NCBI GenBank assembly: GCA_029055435.1
Contig: JAIDDH010000096.1
Span: forward strand, 1 to 64,000
Reading direction: 5' to 3'
Length of the DNA stretch: 64,000 bases
Source: Acetatifactor sp.
GTDB taxonomy: Bacteria > Bacillota > Clostridia > Lachnospirales > Lachnospiraceae
Under the pieces are notes generated by a model. It had not been told where the DNA came from. It saw only the letters and a list, made by a program, of their open reading frames with translations, and did no database searches. Within the stretch, counting starts at the first letter, position 1; every line of letters begins with the position of its first letter. Shown one piece after another: positions 50,815-60,027 of this stretch. The translations under genes were made by a program, and so were the position numbers.

Positions 50815-52003
50815 TGCGGTAGTAATCCACCAGCTTTTTCACCCCGGCGATGACATCCTCCACATCCTGATCCGTCATGGCATAATAGAGAGGAATGCTC
50901 ATGACCTCCTCATAAAACTGCTCCGCATTGGGGCAGAGTCCCTTCTCATATCCCAGCTTCTCGTAATAGGAATGCCAATACACAGGGAGATAGTGTACCT
51001 GCGGACAGATATTTTCCGCACACATGGCATCAAAGAACTGTCTTCTGTCACAGCTTAACCGCTCCGGACGCAGACGGAGGATATACAGATGTCTGGTGGT
51101 ATCTGATTCTGGAATCTCCTGCTGAACCTGAATCTCCGGCATATCTGCAAAAGCCGCATTATACTTTTTCACGATCTCATCCCGTCGCTTCGCAAAGGCG
51201 GGCAGCTTGTCCAACTGACTGACGATCAGCGCCGCCTGCATATCTGTGATGCGGTAATTATAACCCAGCTCCACCTGTTCATTGTACCATGCAGCATCCG
51301 TGGGATGCACCATCTCCTCCCGATTGCGGGTGATGCCATGACTGCGCAGACGCAAAAGCCTTCTGTAAATCTGTTCATCATTAGTAGTGATTGCGCCGCC
51401 CTCGCCGCCTGTCACCGTCTTCACCGGATGAAAACTGAAACAGGTCATATCCGCAATGCTGCCCACTGGCTGACCTTTATATTTAGTGCCGATGGCGTGA
51501 GCCGCATCCTCAATCAAAATCAGATTGTATTCCCGACAGATTGCCCGCAGCCCGTCCAGCTCCACAGCCTGCCCTGTGAAATCCACGGCCACGATTCCTT
51601 TCGTGCGGGGTGTAATGAGCGCCCTGACAGAATCCAGATCAATATTATATGTCACAGGATTAATATCCGCAAAAACCGGTTTTGCCCCCACATAGAGCAC
51701 ACAGTTTGCGGATGCGGCAAAGGTGATGGAGCTCACAATGACCTCGTCTCCCTCGGCAAATCCCGCCGCCATGGCCGCAAGATGCAGCGCCGCCGTGCCA
51801 TTGCTCACCGCAACCGCATACTTCGCCTGCGTCACCTCGCAGAGTCTCCTCTCCAGCTCCCCGATCTTTGGACCGCCTGTGAGCGCAGGGCTCCTCAAGG
51901 TCTCCGCCACCGCATCAATATCCGCCTGATCAATATACTGTCTTCCATAATGAATGGGGGTCTCCCTTACGGGAGCCCCTCCTAATATCGCCAATTGTTC
52001 CAT
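50804..52003 (-). CDS. pseC: PseC-like UDP-4-keto-sugar aminotransferase
   Basis: A 399-aa PLP aminotransferase of the DegT family. LRSPALTGGPKIGELERRLCEVTQAKYAVAVSNGTAALHLAAMAAG, ILIEDAAHAIGTKY, and the PLP lysine in CFSFHPVKTVTGGEGGAI are as in PseC, which aminates the PseB product to UDP-4-amino-4,6-dideoxy-AltNAc. It starts 1 nt after the pseB stop. Convergent with manA, overlapping by 11 bp. Confidence 0.87.
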   Translation of the reverse strand: MEQLAILGGAPVRETPIHYGRQYIDQADIDAVAETLRSPALTGGPKIGELERRLCEVTQAKYAVAVSNGTAALHLAAMAAGFAEGDEVIVSSITFAASANCVLYVGAKPVFADINPVTYNIDLDSVRALITPRTKGIVAVDFTGQAVELDGLRAICREYNLILIEDAAHAIGTKYKGQPVGSIADMTCFSFHPVKTVTGGEGGAITTNDEQIYRRLLRLRSHGITRNREEMVHPTDAAWYNEQVELGYNYRITDMQAALIVSQLDKLPAFAKRRDEIVKKYNAAFADMPEIQVQQEIPESDTTRHLYILRLRPERLSCDRRQFFDAMCAENICPQVHYLPVYWHSYYEKLGYEKGLCPNAEQFYEEVMSIPLYYAMTDQDVEDVIAGVKKLVDYYRISS

Positions 52004-52004
52004 T

Positions 52005-53000
52005 TTATTTCTCCAAATCCAATGTCTCTAAACGCTCGCGGATCTGCTCCACACTCAGCCACTCTGTGTTGTTGCCGGAACTGTAGGAAAATCCCTCCTG
52101 CACCTTTTTGCCCGACTCGTTTATCTTCTGCTTGCTGTTCCACTTCACCTGAGGGTAGACGATAAAATGCTTATCGTATTCGTAGGTGGTCAGGGAATCC
52201 TCCACCGTCACCATAATCTCATGCAGCTTTTCCCCGGGATAGATACCGATCTCCCTTGTCTTGCAACCGGGCAGCATGGCCTCCGCCAGATCCGTGATTT
52301 TGAAGGAAGGAATCTTGGAGATAAAAGTCTCTCCTCCAGTGGACTCTGCCAACGCTTTGATGACCAGCTCCACACCTTCTTCAAGACTGATCCAGAAACG
52401 GGTCATGCGGTAATCCGTCACCGTGAGCTCTGTGCAGCCATTCTTGATCATGTCATAAAATTTGGGGATGACAGAGCCGCGGCTGCCTGCCACATTGCCG
52501 TAGCGCACGATGGAGAAACAGATATCTTTCGCGCCCGCATAGGCGTTGGCTGCAATAAACAGCTTGTCCGAAACCAGCTTCGTGCCGCCATAGAGATTTA
52601 CAGGATTCACTGCCTTGTCCGTGGACAGCGCCACCACTTTCTTCACGCCGGAATCCAGAGAGGCGTCTATCACATTCTGCGCCCCGTTGATATTGGTCTT
52701 GATAGCCTCGGCGGGATTGTACTCACAGGCGGGCACCTGCTTTAACGCCGCCGCGTGAATCACATAGTCCACACCCTCCAGCGCTCTGGTCAGACGCTCC
52801 TTGTCCCGCACATCTCCGATAAAGAAACGAAGCCTGTCCGCATACTCCTTGAACTCATTCTGCATGATAAACTGCTTGAACTCGTCCCTTGAATAAATGA
52901 TGATCTTTCTCGGGGTATAATGCTTCAACACATATCTGGTAAATGCCTTACCGAAACTGCCGGTTCCGCCGGTAATCAAAACGACTTTATTGTTTAACAT
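52005..53000 (-). CDS. pseB: UDP-N-acetylglucosamine 4,6-dehydratase (inverting), PseB-like
   Basis: A 331-aa short-chain dehydrogenase. VVLITGGTGSFGKAFTRYVL binds NADP; YVIHAAALKQVPACEYNPAEAIKTNINGAQNV, VVALSTDKAVNPVNLYGGTKLVSDKLF and RYGNVAGSRGSVIPKF match the FlaA1/PseB family. It makes a 4-keto-6-deoxy-L-arabino sugar nucleotide for PseC. ATG 53000 follows AGAGAGGCCATT; the track start 19 codons earlier is not supported. First gene of the pseB-pseC pair. Confidence 0.92.
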   Translation of the reverse strand: MLNNKVVLITGGTGSFGKAFTRYVLKHYTPRKIIIYSRDEFKQFIMQNEFKEYADRLRFFIGDVRDKERLTRALEGVDYVIHAAALKQVPACEYNPAEAIKTNINGAQNVIDASLDSGVKKVVALSTDKAVNPVNLYGGTKLVSDKLFIAANAYAGAKDICFSIVRYGNVAGSRGSVIPKFYDMIKNGCTELTVTDYRMTRFWISLEEGVELVIKALAESTGGETFISKIPSFKITDLAEAMLPGCKTREIGIYPGEKLHEIMVTVEDSLTTYEYDKHFIVYPQVKWNSKQKINESGKKVQEGFSYSSGNNTEWLSVEQIRERLETLDLEK

Positions 53001-53116
53001 AATGGCCTCTCTTTCCTCATCTGTGTTATGAGACTTCTTAAGGATTAATTTTACCATATTCTTGTCAGGAAAGCAATTTTAATCCTCAATTGCAGTTATG
53101 CCACAGCTTTGCAACA

Positions 53117-53521
53117 CTATTTTTCAAATAACTTTTCTCCTAACCACTGGAATATTAACGACACCAGCATAAAAATTTGATATGCATTGTAATACGATAA
53201 AACTTCATGTTCCAATGAAAAATCACTTAATTGAAAAACTACTATCAACATCAGTATAAACATACTGCTTCCTACTATTAAGTACAATAGCATAAATATT
53301 TTTTTAATTACTCTATTCTGCTTTATTGCTTCCAGATACAAAAACGCATATCGTATTGTTATACATATCACGCTTCCCCAAAATCCAATTAAAAAAATCA
53401 ATAAATCTCTGCCACTAAGATTGACATCATTACTTTGGGCTGCCGATAAAATAAAACTAACTACACATGTCATTATAAACACAAACAAAGTTGTAATATT
53501 ATCTATAATCTTATTTATCAT
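53117..53521 (-). CDS. Small membrane protein of unknown function
   Basis: About 134 aa with four hydrophobic segments (TTLFVFIMTCVVSFILSA, LLIFLIGFWGSVICITIRYAFLYL, IFMLLYLIVGSSMFILMLIVVF, YQIFMLVSLIFQWLG). The chosen ATG 53521 has GGAG eight nt upstream; the track start is eight codons earlier. Strongly AT-rich compared with the neighbouring pseB and rqcH, suggesting recent acquisition or relaxed constraint. Family not recognised. Confidence 0.6.
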   Translation of the reverse strand: MINKIIDNITTLFVFIMTCVVSFILSAAQSNDVNLSGRDLLIFLIGFWGSVICITIRYAFLYLEAIKQNRVIKKIFMLLYLIVGSSMFILMLIVVFQLSDFSLEHEVLSYYNAYQIFMLVSLIFQWLGEKLFEK

Positions 53522-53726
53522 TTCATATGCTCCATTACTTCCCAACGTAAGAGTAACCTAACGGATTTTTTTACAATCATATCGTCTTATTCTAATTTAT
53601 TATCTATTGTTTTTCAACAAATTTACAAATCTTTTTAATCTTTACGCCGTATGAAAATCAAGATATAATCATATATTGAAAGATTAAAATCAATCTGTCG
53701 TGGGCAGATTTCGGAAAGGATTCATC

Positions 53727-55568
53727 ATGGCATTTGACGGCGTAACGATTGCAAGCGTAGTATCGGAATTAAAACAGAACCTCCTGGGCGGGCGCATCTA
53801 CAAGATTGCCCAGCCGGAGGCGGACGAACTTCTCCTGACCATAAAGACCGGGGACGGGCAGAAGAGACTGTTCCTCTCCGCAGAAGCCTCCCTGCCCCTG
53901 ATCTACCTCACAGAGAGCAATAAACCCAGTCCCATGACCGCTCCGAATTTCTGTATGCTGCTCAGAAAGCATCTGCAGAACGGACGCATCACAGACATTT
54001 CCCAGCCGGGTCTGGAGCGCATTGTATCCATTCACATCGAACATCTCGACGAGATGGGGGATCTGTGCCGCAAAACACTGGTGATCGAGATCATGGGCAA
54101 GCACAGCAATATCATTTTCTGCGACAGCGAAAACCGCATCATCGACAGTATCAAGCGGGTGTCGGCAGCCGTCAGCAGCGTTCGGGAGGTACTGCCCGGC
54201 AAGCCTTATTTCGTGGTGGAGACACAAGACAAGCTTGATGCCCTCTCCACCGACTATCAGACCTTTTACGAGACACTGTCCGCCAAGCCCAGGCCACTGT
54301 TCAAGGCTCTTTACGGCAGCTTTACCGGCATCTCACCCATTCTGGCACAGGAGCTTTGCTTCCGCGCGAGACTGGACGGAGACACCTCCACTGCAGCCTT
54401 CACAGAGGCAGACTTCCACGCCCTGTATCTGGTACTGGATGCATTAAAAGAGACGATTGCCACAGAAAAGTTTGCCCCCTGTATCTCCTACACCGACAGA
54501 CAGCCCGTGGAATTTGCGGCTATTCCACTCACCATGTACGCGGGACATACCTCTGCGTCTGCTCCTCCATCCTCGGGCACGCGGACCGAAGGACTGCCCT
54601 CCGGTGACCACCTGGTGTCCTTCTCTTCTATGTCCGCCCTGTTGGAGACCTATTACGCGGAAAAGAATACTCTCACCCGCATCCGCCAGAAATCTGCAGA
54701 TCTGCGCCGCATCGTACAGACGGCACTGGAGCGCAATGTTAAAAAATACGACTTGCAGCTCCGCCAGATGCAGGATACCGAAAAACGGGAGAAATATCGC
54801 ATTTACGGAGAACTTTTGAATACCTACGGCTACAGCGCCACGCCCGGCGACAAATCTATCGAGGTGGTGAATTATTACACCAACGAGCCTATGACAATTC
54901 CTCTGGACGAGACGCTTTCCGCCACAGAGAATGCCAAGGTCTATTTTGAAAAGTATAATAAACTAAAACGCACCTATGAAGCCCTCTCTGAACTGACCGA
55001 GGAAGTAAAGGCCGAGATTGACCATCTGGAATCCATCAGCGCCGCTCTGGACATCGCGCTGCAGGAAGAGGATTTGGTGGAAATCCGGGAGGAGCTTATC
55101 GAGAGCGGTTATATCCGCGGCAGAGATCATGACAGAGGCCGCGGCGGCAAAGGCGGCAATGCCAAAAACGGCAAAAAAGTCAAAATTACCAGCAAGCCCT
55201 TCCACTATCTCAGCAGCGACGGCTTTCATATTTATGTGGGCAAAAACAACTATCAGAACGATGACCTGACCTTCCGCTTCGCCACAGGAAACGACTGGTG
55301 GTTCCATGCCAAAGGAATGGCCGGTTCCCACGTCGTAGTCAAAACGGAGGGTGCTGCGGAACTTCCCGACCGCACCTTCGAGGAGGCCGCAAGACTGGCC
55401 GCCTACTACTCCAAAGGACGGGGCGCGGACAAAGTGGAAATCGACTATATCCAGAAAAAGCATGTTAAAAAGCCCGGCGGGGCAAAACCGGGCTTCGTAG
55501 TGTACTATACTAATTTCTCTATGATGGCAGAGGGAAATATCGACGGCATCACCCTCATCAGCCAGTGA
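53727..55568 (+). CDS. rqcH: Rqc2 homolog RqcH (NFACT / fibronectin-binding-like protein)
   Basis: A 613-aa protein of the NFACT family that binds stalled 50S-tRNA complexes and adds C-terminal alanine tails in ribosome rescue. It starts MAFDGVTIASVVSELKQNLLGGRIYKIAQP and has NFCMLLRKHLQNGRI early, a long coiled-coil (~330-440), and the C-terminal NFACT-R domain YHYLSSDGFHIYVGKNNYQND ... DWWFHAKGMAGSHVVVKTEG. ATG 53727 follows AAAGGATTCATC. A charged Gly/Arg-rich linker (RGRDHDRGRGGKGGNAKNG) precedes NFACT-R. Confidence 0.93.
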   Translation: MAFDGVTIASVVSELKQNLLGGRIYKIAQPEADELLLTIKTGDGQKRLFLSAEASLPLIYLTESNKPSPMTAPNFCMLLRKHLQNGRITDISQPGLERIVSIHIEHLDEMGDLCRKTLVIEIMGKHSNIIFCDSENRIIDSIKRVSAAVSSVREVLPGKPYFVVETQDKLDALSTDYQTFYETLSAKPRPLFKALYGSFTGISPILAQELCFRARLDGDTSTAAFTEADFHALYLVLDALKETIATEKFAPCISYTDRQPVEFAAIPLTMYAGHTSASAPPSSGTRTEGLPSGDHLVSFSSMSALLETYYAEKNTLTRIRQKSADLRRIVQTALERNVKKYDLQLRQMQDTEKREKYRIYGELLNTYGYSATPGDKSIEVVNYYTNEPMTIPLDETLSATENAKVYFEKYNKLKRTYEALSELTEEVKAEIDHLESISAALDIALQEEDLVEIREELIESGYIRGRDHDRGRGGKGGNAKNGKKVKITSKPFHYLSSDGFHIYVGKNNYQNDDLTFRFATGNDWWFHAKGMAGSHVVVKTEGAAELPDRTFEEAARLAAYYSKGRGADKVEIDYIQKKHVKKPGGAKPGFVVYYTNFSMMAEGNIDGITLISQ

Positions 55569-55570
55569 GC

Positions 55571-55660
55571 CGACTGCGGCTGTAGTTATTGCATTTTCCG
55601 GCAACTTCCGCGCGGGCAGGGGCATAGTTGCTCCCCCGAAAAATTCAACAGCTGCAGTCG
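55571..55660. repeat. 90-nt imperfect inverted repeat after rqcH
   Basis: Arms CGACTGCGGCTGT and ACAGCTGCAGTCG at the ends, with further pairing of ATTTTCCGG-CAACT against AGTTGCTCCCCCGAAAAAT inside. No T-run follows on either strand, so it does not look like an ordinary terminator. Possibly a repetitive extragenic palindrome. Confidence 0.5.
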
Positions 55661-55718
55661 CCATATATATTCTCCCTTTTCGGAAAGTGTTCCCATTAGC
55701 TACTCCACAAACCGGAAG

Positions 55719-56042
55719 TTAAGAATATCTTTTCAAAATCCCCTTATAAAACCGATATGCCAAATAAATCCCAACCGAGCAATCAAACACTAATAAACCA
55801 ATTCCAGCAATAGGAAAAACTACAAATAAAATCCCAGTCAATAAGAAGAATAACGCACACTTTTTATATAATCCAGCCATTTCCGTATTATAGCCTTTTA
55901 CGTCCTTAACCTTATCTTTTAGTGAGGTGTCTCCACTCCAAAAATTAATAGGCTCACTGCTATCTTTATCATAAACACTTATAACAAAGAAAGGGAAAGC
56001 ACATAATAAGCAACATACCAGAGCTACTATTCTTCCAATCAA
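55719..56042 (-). CDS. Small three-segment membrane protein (DUF3784-like)
   Basis: A 107-aa protein: an N-terminal hydrophobic helix (IVALVCCLLCAFPFFVISVY), then a cytoplasmic or external loop SSEPINFWSGDTSLKDKVKDVKGYNTEMAGLYKKC, then two further helices. The FWSGD...VKDVKGYN pattern recurs in small clostridial membrane proteins. AT-rich. It lies 28 nt downstream of the flippase gene on the same strand. Confidence 0.6.
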   Translation of the reverse strand: MIGRIVALVCCLLCAFPFFVISVYDKDSSEPINFWSGDTSLKDKVKDVKGYNTEMAGLYKKCALFFLLTGILFVVFPIAGIGLLVFDCSVGIYLAYRFYKGILKRYS

Positions 56043-56070
56043 TATACCACCCCCTCAGATTCCAGTTTTG

Positions 56071-57735
56071 TTAGTGCATGAGGCCAATGCGTCTTGCAAT
56101 TCTAACTAAGAGATGACCTTTGGGAAATCCCAGCAGTTCCTCCTCAGTGAGTCCCCTCAGTATCAGCATCATCACAAAGTAGACCGGCACGGCCACGACC
56201 AGCGCAGGCAGTACCGCGATGCGCATGGATTCTGTCAACAGATACACCACCTCGTATACCACCCAGGTTGCCGCTCCCATGAAGGCTGACGCCAAAAACG
56301 GAATGCCAAAGCTGCTGATCATCTCCTGTCTGTAGCCTATAGCTCTGCGGACCGACCACTGATTCAGCACACACATTATGCCGGAATACAGAGTGTTCGC
56401 CACCACCAGACTGTATAAATCCAGTTTCGTGAAGCGCAGCAGGAGAAATAATGTCACAGTCTGCGCAGTCAATGCGATTGCCGCGTTGACGATGGGCGTA
56501 TTCACCCTCCCGAGTCCCTGCAGGATTGAGCTGTTTAATGTGGACAGGGCATAGAACACCACCGACAGAGACAGGGACATCAGAAGCGTCCCCGCAAAGG
56601 TAAGCGTCTCATCCGTCTGGGAGGGAAACAGCAGCGCAGTCACCGGCTTTGCCAGCACTAAAAGCCCCACTGCCGACGGAATCGAAATCACCATGGTACT
56701 CTTTACCGCCACACCGATCTTATCCCTCGCCTCACTGATTTTCCCCGCCGCCACAAAAGTCGCCACGGAGGGAATCATGGCCGAGGCCATGGCCGAGGCA
56801 AATGCAATAGGAATATTGGATATGGTCTGGGCCATCCCGGAAAAAATTCCGTAATTATTATAGGACGCCGTGCTGTCCAGCTTCATCATGTCCGGAATCA
56901 CATCCACATAAACCTTGCTGTTCACCACGCTGGATAAATTATATACCGCCGTACTCAGGATAAAAGGCGTCACCACCAAAGTGATCGTCTTTATGATTTC
57001 GCCGTAGGAATCCAGATACTCATGTCTGTCATAGTCAATCCGCCTGTATATCAGCCTTCTGTTCAAAGCATAGATTGCCAGCATAAAGAGCAGCGCAACC
57101 AGCACACCCGCCCCGGTGCCAAGCGCACTTCCCACAGCGCCGTAGGTGGCCCGCGTCACCTTCAGTGTCTCATCCTCGGGTATTTCCATGGTGCCCATCA
57201 CATTCTTTATCAGAAGCACTGCTGCGCCAATACTCACCGCCGCATTGGCAATCTGTTCCAGTATCTGGGACACAGAGGTCTGCGCCATGCTGCGATGAGC
57301 CTGAAAATAGCCCCGCAGCACCCCCAATATACCATAAATAAAAATCGTGGGGGCAAAAGTTCTTAACACCGGCACTGCCGCTTCATCCTTCAAAAACCAC
57401 CCCGCTCCAAAAAACAGCACCAGACTGGCCACGCCGCCCACCACAAGCACATACCCCAGCGCGCACCGGAAAATCCTGTGGGCGTTGCGGTACTCTTTCA
57501 CCGCCAGTTTCTGGGCAATGACTTTTGAAATAGCAGATGGAATACTGTAAGAAGAAATCAGAAGTACGATGGTATAGAAGCTGTAGGCAACCTGATAATA
57601 GCCGATACCCAGCGTTCCCACAACAGCAGTTAAAGGGCTCCTGTAAAGGAGCCCTATAATTCTGCTTATAATGCCCGCAGCCGCCAGAATCCCTGCCTGC
57701 AGGACGAAATCATTATCTTTCCTGTTCCGTGACAT
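56071..57735 (-). CDS. MOP-superfamily flippase (SpoVB/MurJ/Wzx-like)
   Basis: A 554-aa membrane protein with ~14 segments. It starts FVLQAGILAAAGIISRIIGLLYRSPL and has VLRGYFQAHRSMAQTSVSQILEQIANA, features shared by SpoVB and MurJ-type lipid-linked-oligosaccharide flippases. It may flip lipid II or a surface-polysaccharide precursor, the latter suggested by the glycan locus nearby. The start is taken at ATG 57735, one nt after the glgA stop; the track's TTG start at 57747 lies inside glgA. Confidence 0.83.
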   Translation of the reverse strand: MSRNRKDNDFVLQAGILAAAGIISRIIGLLYRSPLTAVVGTLGIGYYQVAYSFYTIVLLISSYSIPSAISKVIAQKLAVKEYRNAHRIFRCALGYVLVVGGVASLVLFFGAGWFLKDEAAVPVLRTFAPTIFIYGILGVLRGYFQAHRSMAQTSVSQILEQIANAAVSIGAAVLLIKNVMGTMEIPEDETLKVTRATYGAVGSALGTGAGVLVALLFMLAIYALNRRLIYRRIDYDRHEYLDSYGEIIKTITLVVTPFILSTAVYNLSSVVNSKVYVDVIPDMMKLDSTASYNNYGIFSGMAQTISNIPIAFASAMASAMIPSVATFVAAGKISEARDKIGVAVKSTMVISIPSAVGLLVLAKPVTALLFPSQTDETLTFAGTLLMSLSLSVVFYALSTLNSSILQGLGRVNTPIVNAAIALTAQTVTLFLLLRFTKLDLYSLVVANTLYSGIMCVLNQWSVRRAIGYRQEMISSFGIPFLASAFMGAATWVVYEVVYLLTESMRIAVLPALVVAVPVYFVMMLILRGLTEEELLGFPKGHLLVRIARRIGLMH

Positions 57736-57736
57736 C

Positions 57737-59185
57737 TCAATACCCAATCAGCCAGTCATACATCTCCTGATATTTTCCGGCAGACACATTCCATGAAAAA
57801 TCTTCAGCCATGGCACGGTCAACGATTTTATTCCACTCACGCTTCTTATCATAATATATACGCTCTGCATAGCGGATCGTATTCAACATTTCATGGGCAT
57901 TGTAATTGGTGAAGGAAAATCCGGTGCCGGTGTTCTCAAATTCATTGTAAGGCTGCACCGTATCCTTCAGTCCGCCGGTCTCCCTGACGATGGGCACCGT
58001 GCCGTAGCGCAGCGCCATGAGCTGACTGAGTCCGCAAGGCTCAAACAGCGAAGGCATCAAAAACGCGTCACAGGATGCGTAAATTTTGTGTGACAATGCA
58101 TCGGAATAATAAATATTGGCAGATACCTTGTCTCCGTACTTCCAGTCGAAGTGGCGGAACATATTCTCGTAGCGCTCCTCACCGGTACCGAGCACTACCA
58201 GCTGGATATCATCCTGACAGAGCTCGTCCATAACATATGCGATCAGATCCAGACCCTTCTGATCCGTCAGGCGGGACACCAGACCGATCATCATCTTGCG
58301 ATCATCCTGTCGAAGCCCCAGCTCCTCCTGCAGAGCGCGCTTGTTCTTTACTTTCTCCTTGCGGAAATTCACCGCATTGTAAGTCCGCACGATATTTTTG
58401 TCCGTCTCGGGATTAAAGTCACTGTAATCGATACCATTGACAATACCCCGCAGATCGCCGCTGCGGGCGCGCAGCAGTCCGTCCAGACCCTCGCCGTAGA
58501 AGGTGGTCTTAATCTCCTCCGCATAGGTGGCGCTCACGGTGGTCACCACATCCGCAAAGACAATACCGCCCTTCAGCAGATTGGCATCCTTGTAGGCCTC
58601 CAGCTTATCCGGCGTGAAATAATAGGCAGGCAGTCCGGTGATACTCCTCACAGTCTGAGGATCCCATTTACCCTGGAATTTCAGATTGTGGATAGTGATA
58701 ACGGACTTTATGCCTCTGAAGAAATCCCCGTCATGAAAACGCTCTTTCAGATACACGGGAATGAGTCCTGTCTGCCAGTCATGACAATGGATCACATCCG
58801 GCCGGAAATCAATTACCGGCAGTGCGGACAGTACCGCCTTGCTAAAGAAGGCATATTTCTCAATCTCCCAGATCACGTTATCCCCGTAGGGCTTGAAGCC
58901 GCCGAAATAATCCTCGTTATCGATGAAATAATAGTGGACGCCGTCCACCGTAGCCTCCAGAATGCCCACATACACATTCTTCCAGTTGAAATCCATATAA
59001 AAGTGCGTAACATACTGTAATTTATCCTTCATCTCCTGCTTCATACAGGTGTATTTGGGGATAAACACACGCACATCAAAGTATTCCTTATCGATACACT
59101 TGGGCAGAGAACCTACAACGTCCGCAAGACCGCCCGTCTTGATGAAAGGAACACCCTCTGATGCCACAAATAAAATATTCTTCAT
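57737..59185 (-). CDS. glgA: Glycogen synthase
   Basis: A 482-aa GT5 enzyme that elongates alpha-1,4-glucan from ADP-glucose. The N-terminal KTGGLADVVGSLPK binds the donor; VIHCHDWQTGLIPVYL and the C-terminal MPSLFEPCGLSQLMALRYGTVPIVRETGGLKDTV are classic. ATG 59185 follows GGGAGGG. It is immediately upstream of the flippase gene, with a 1-nt gap between the glgA stop and the next ATG. Confidence 0.95.
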   Translation of the reverse strand: MKNILFVASEGVPFIKTGGLADVVGSLPKCIDKEYFDVRVFIPKYTCMKQEMKDKLQYVTHFYMDFNWKNVYVGILEATVDGVHYYFIDNEDYFGGFKPYGDNVIWEIEKYAFFSKAVLSALPVIDFRPDVIHCHDWQTGLIPVYLKERFHDGDFFRGIKSVITIHNLKFQGKWDPQTVRSITGLPAYYFTPDKLEAYKDANLLKGGIVFADVVTTVSATYAEEIKTTFYGEGLDGLLRARSGDLRGIVNGIDYSDFNPETDKNIVRTYNAVNFRKEKVKNKRALQEELGLRQDDRKMMIGLVSRLTDQKGLDLIAYVMDELCQDDIQLVVLGTGEERYENMFRHFDWKYGDKVSANIYYSDALSHKIYASCDAFLMPSLFEPCGLSQLMALRYGTVPIVRETGGLKDTVQPYNEFENTGTGFSFTNYNAHEMLNTIRYAERIYYDKKREWNKIVDRAMAEDFSWNVSAGKYQEMYDWLIGY

Positions 59186-59252
59186 TTGAAACCCTCCCAA
59201 GTATGATAGTTAGATTATACACCATTTTCTCATATGGGAAAAGAGTTTTTTA

Positions 59253-59783
59253 TCAATCTCTGTAGGAAAGTCGGATGCGATCCGCAATCAGAGCGATAAA
59301 TTCCGAATTGGTGGGCTTTCCCTTTCCGGTGTCCACCGTGTAGCCAAACAGAGCGTCCAGCGTCTCCATGCGCCCTCTGCTCCAGGCCACCTCGATGGCA
59401 TGACGAATCGCACGCTCCACACGGCTGGGGGTAGTCTGGAACCGCTTGGCAATGGTGGGATACAAAATTTTGGTGATGGAACTGATCATGGCAGGGTCCT
59501 CCACGGACATCATGATGGCCTCCCGCAGATACTGATAGCCCTTGATATGCGCGGGAACCCCTATTTCATGTATCATGTCCGTCACATCCTGCTCCAGATC
59601 GCGCACTACGGCCCGCCCAGTGGTCTCCTTCACCACCGTCTCGCCCATCGCTCCCGCGGAAACGCCTTTTCCGGAGGGCACTGTAATCATGATCTGGAAC
59701 TCTTTATTCGCGTGCATCAAATCATCTAAAATCTTGTATACTTTTTCATTATCCTTTGCAGTAGTAATGTTCAATTGTTCCAT
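59253..59783 (-). CDS. Spo0A C-terminal-domain protein lacking a receiver domain
   Basis: A 176-aa protein. The C-terminal ~110 residues match the Spo0A DNA-binding domain: [51 protein letters not shown], and [28 protein letters not shown]. The first ~65 residues are not a response-regulator receiver and contain no phospho-acceptor pattern. ATG 59783 follows GGAGGTAGTTTT; the track start is 40 codons earlier. Its promoter is recognisable. Confidence 0.88.
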   Translation of the reverse strand: MEQLNITTAKDNEKVYKILDDLMHANKEFQIMITVPSGKGVSAGAMGETVVKETTGRAVVRDLEQDVTDMIHEIGVPAHIKGYQYLREAIMMSVEDPAMISSITKILYPTIAKRFQTTPSRVERAIRHAIEVAWSRGRMETLDALFGYTVDTGKGKPTNSEFIALIADRIRLSYRD

Positions 59784-59837
59784 AAAACTACCTCCAGTCC
59801 GAAATACATTTGAGTCACACATTTTTCGTACCAACTC

Positions 59838-59867
59838 ATTATAAAATAATATGCTTTCTGACATCAA
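59838..59867 (-). promoter_or_regulatory. Promoter of the Spo0A_C gene
   Basis: On the minus strand TTGATG, 18-nt spacer, TATAAT, about 55 nt upstream of ATG 59783. Confidence 0.55.
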
Positions 59868-59965
59868 CTCCAAACCATCGCACAATCCGCCTACATTCTC
59901 CAAAATCAGACCTCGCTCCTCGCTTTTTCACAGCATTTTCCCTCTTTTGTACAAAAATCTACTCA

Positions 59966-59994
59966 TTGCCCCAAAATAAATTTTGGTGTATACT
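59966..59994 (+). promoter_or_regulatory. Promoter of the DUF4317 gene
   Basis: TTGCCC, 17-nt spacer, TATACT, about 33 nt upstream of the ATG. Confidence 0.5.
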
Positions 59995-60027
59995 GAAAAT
60001 CATCTATGAAAAAGAGAGGTTACTGTC

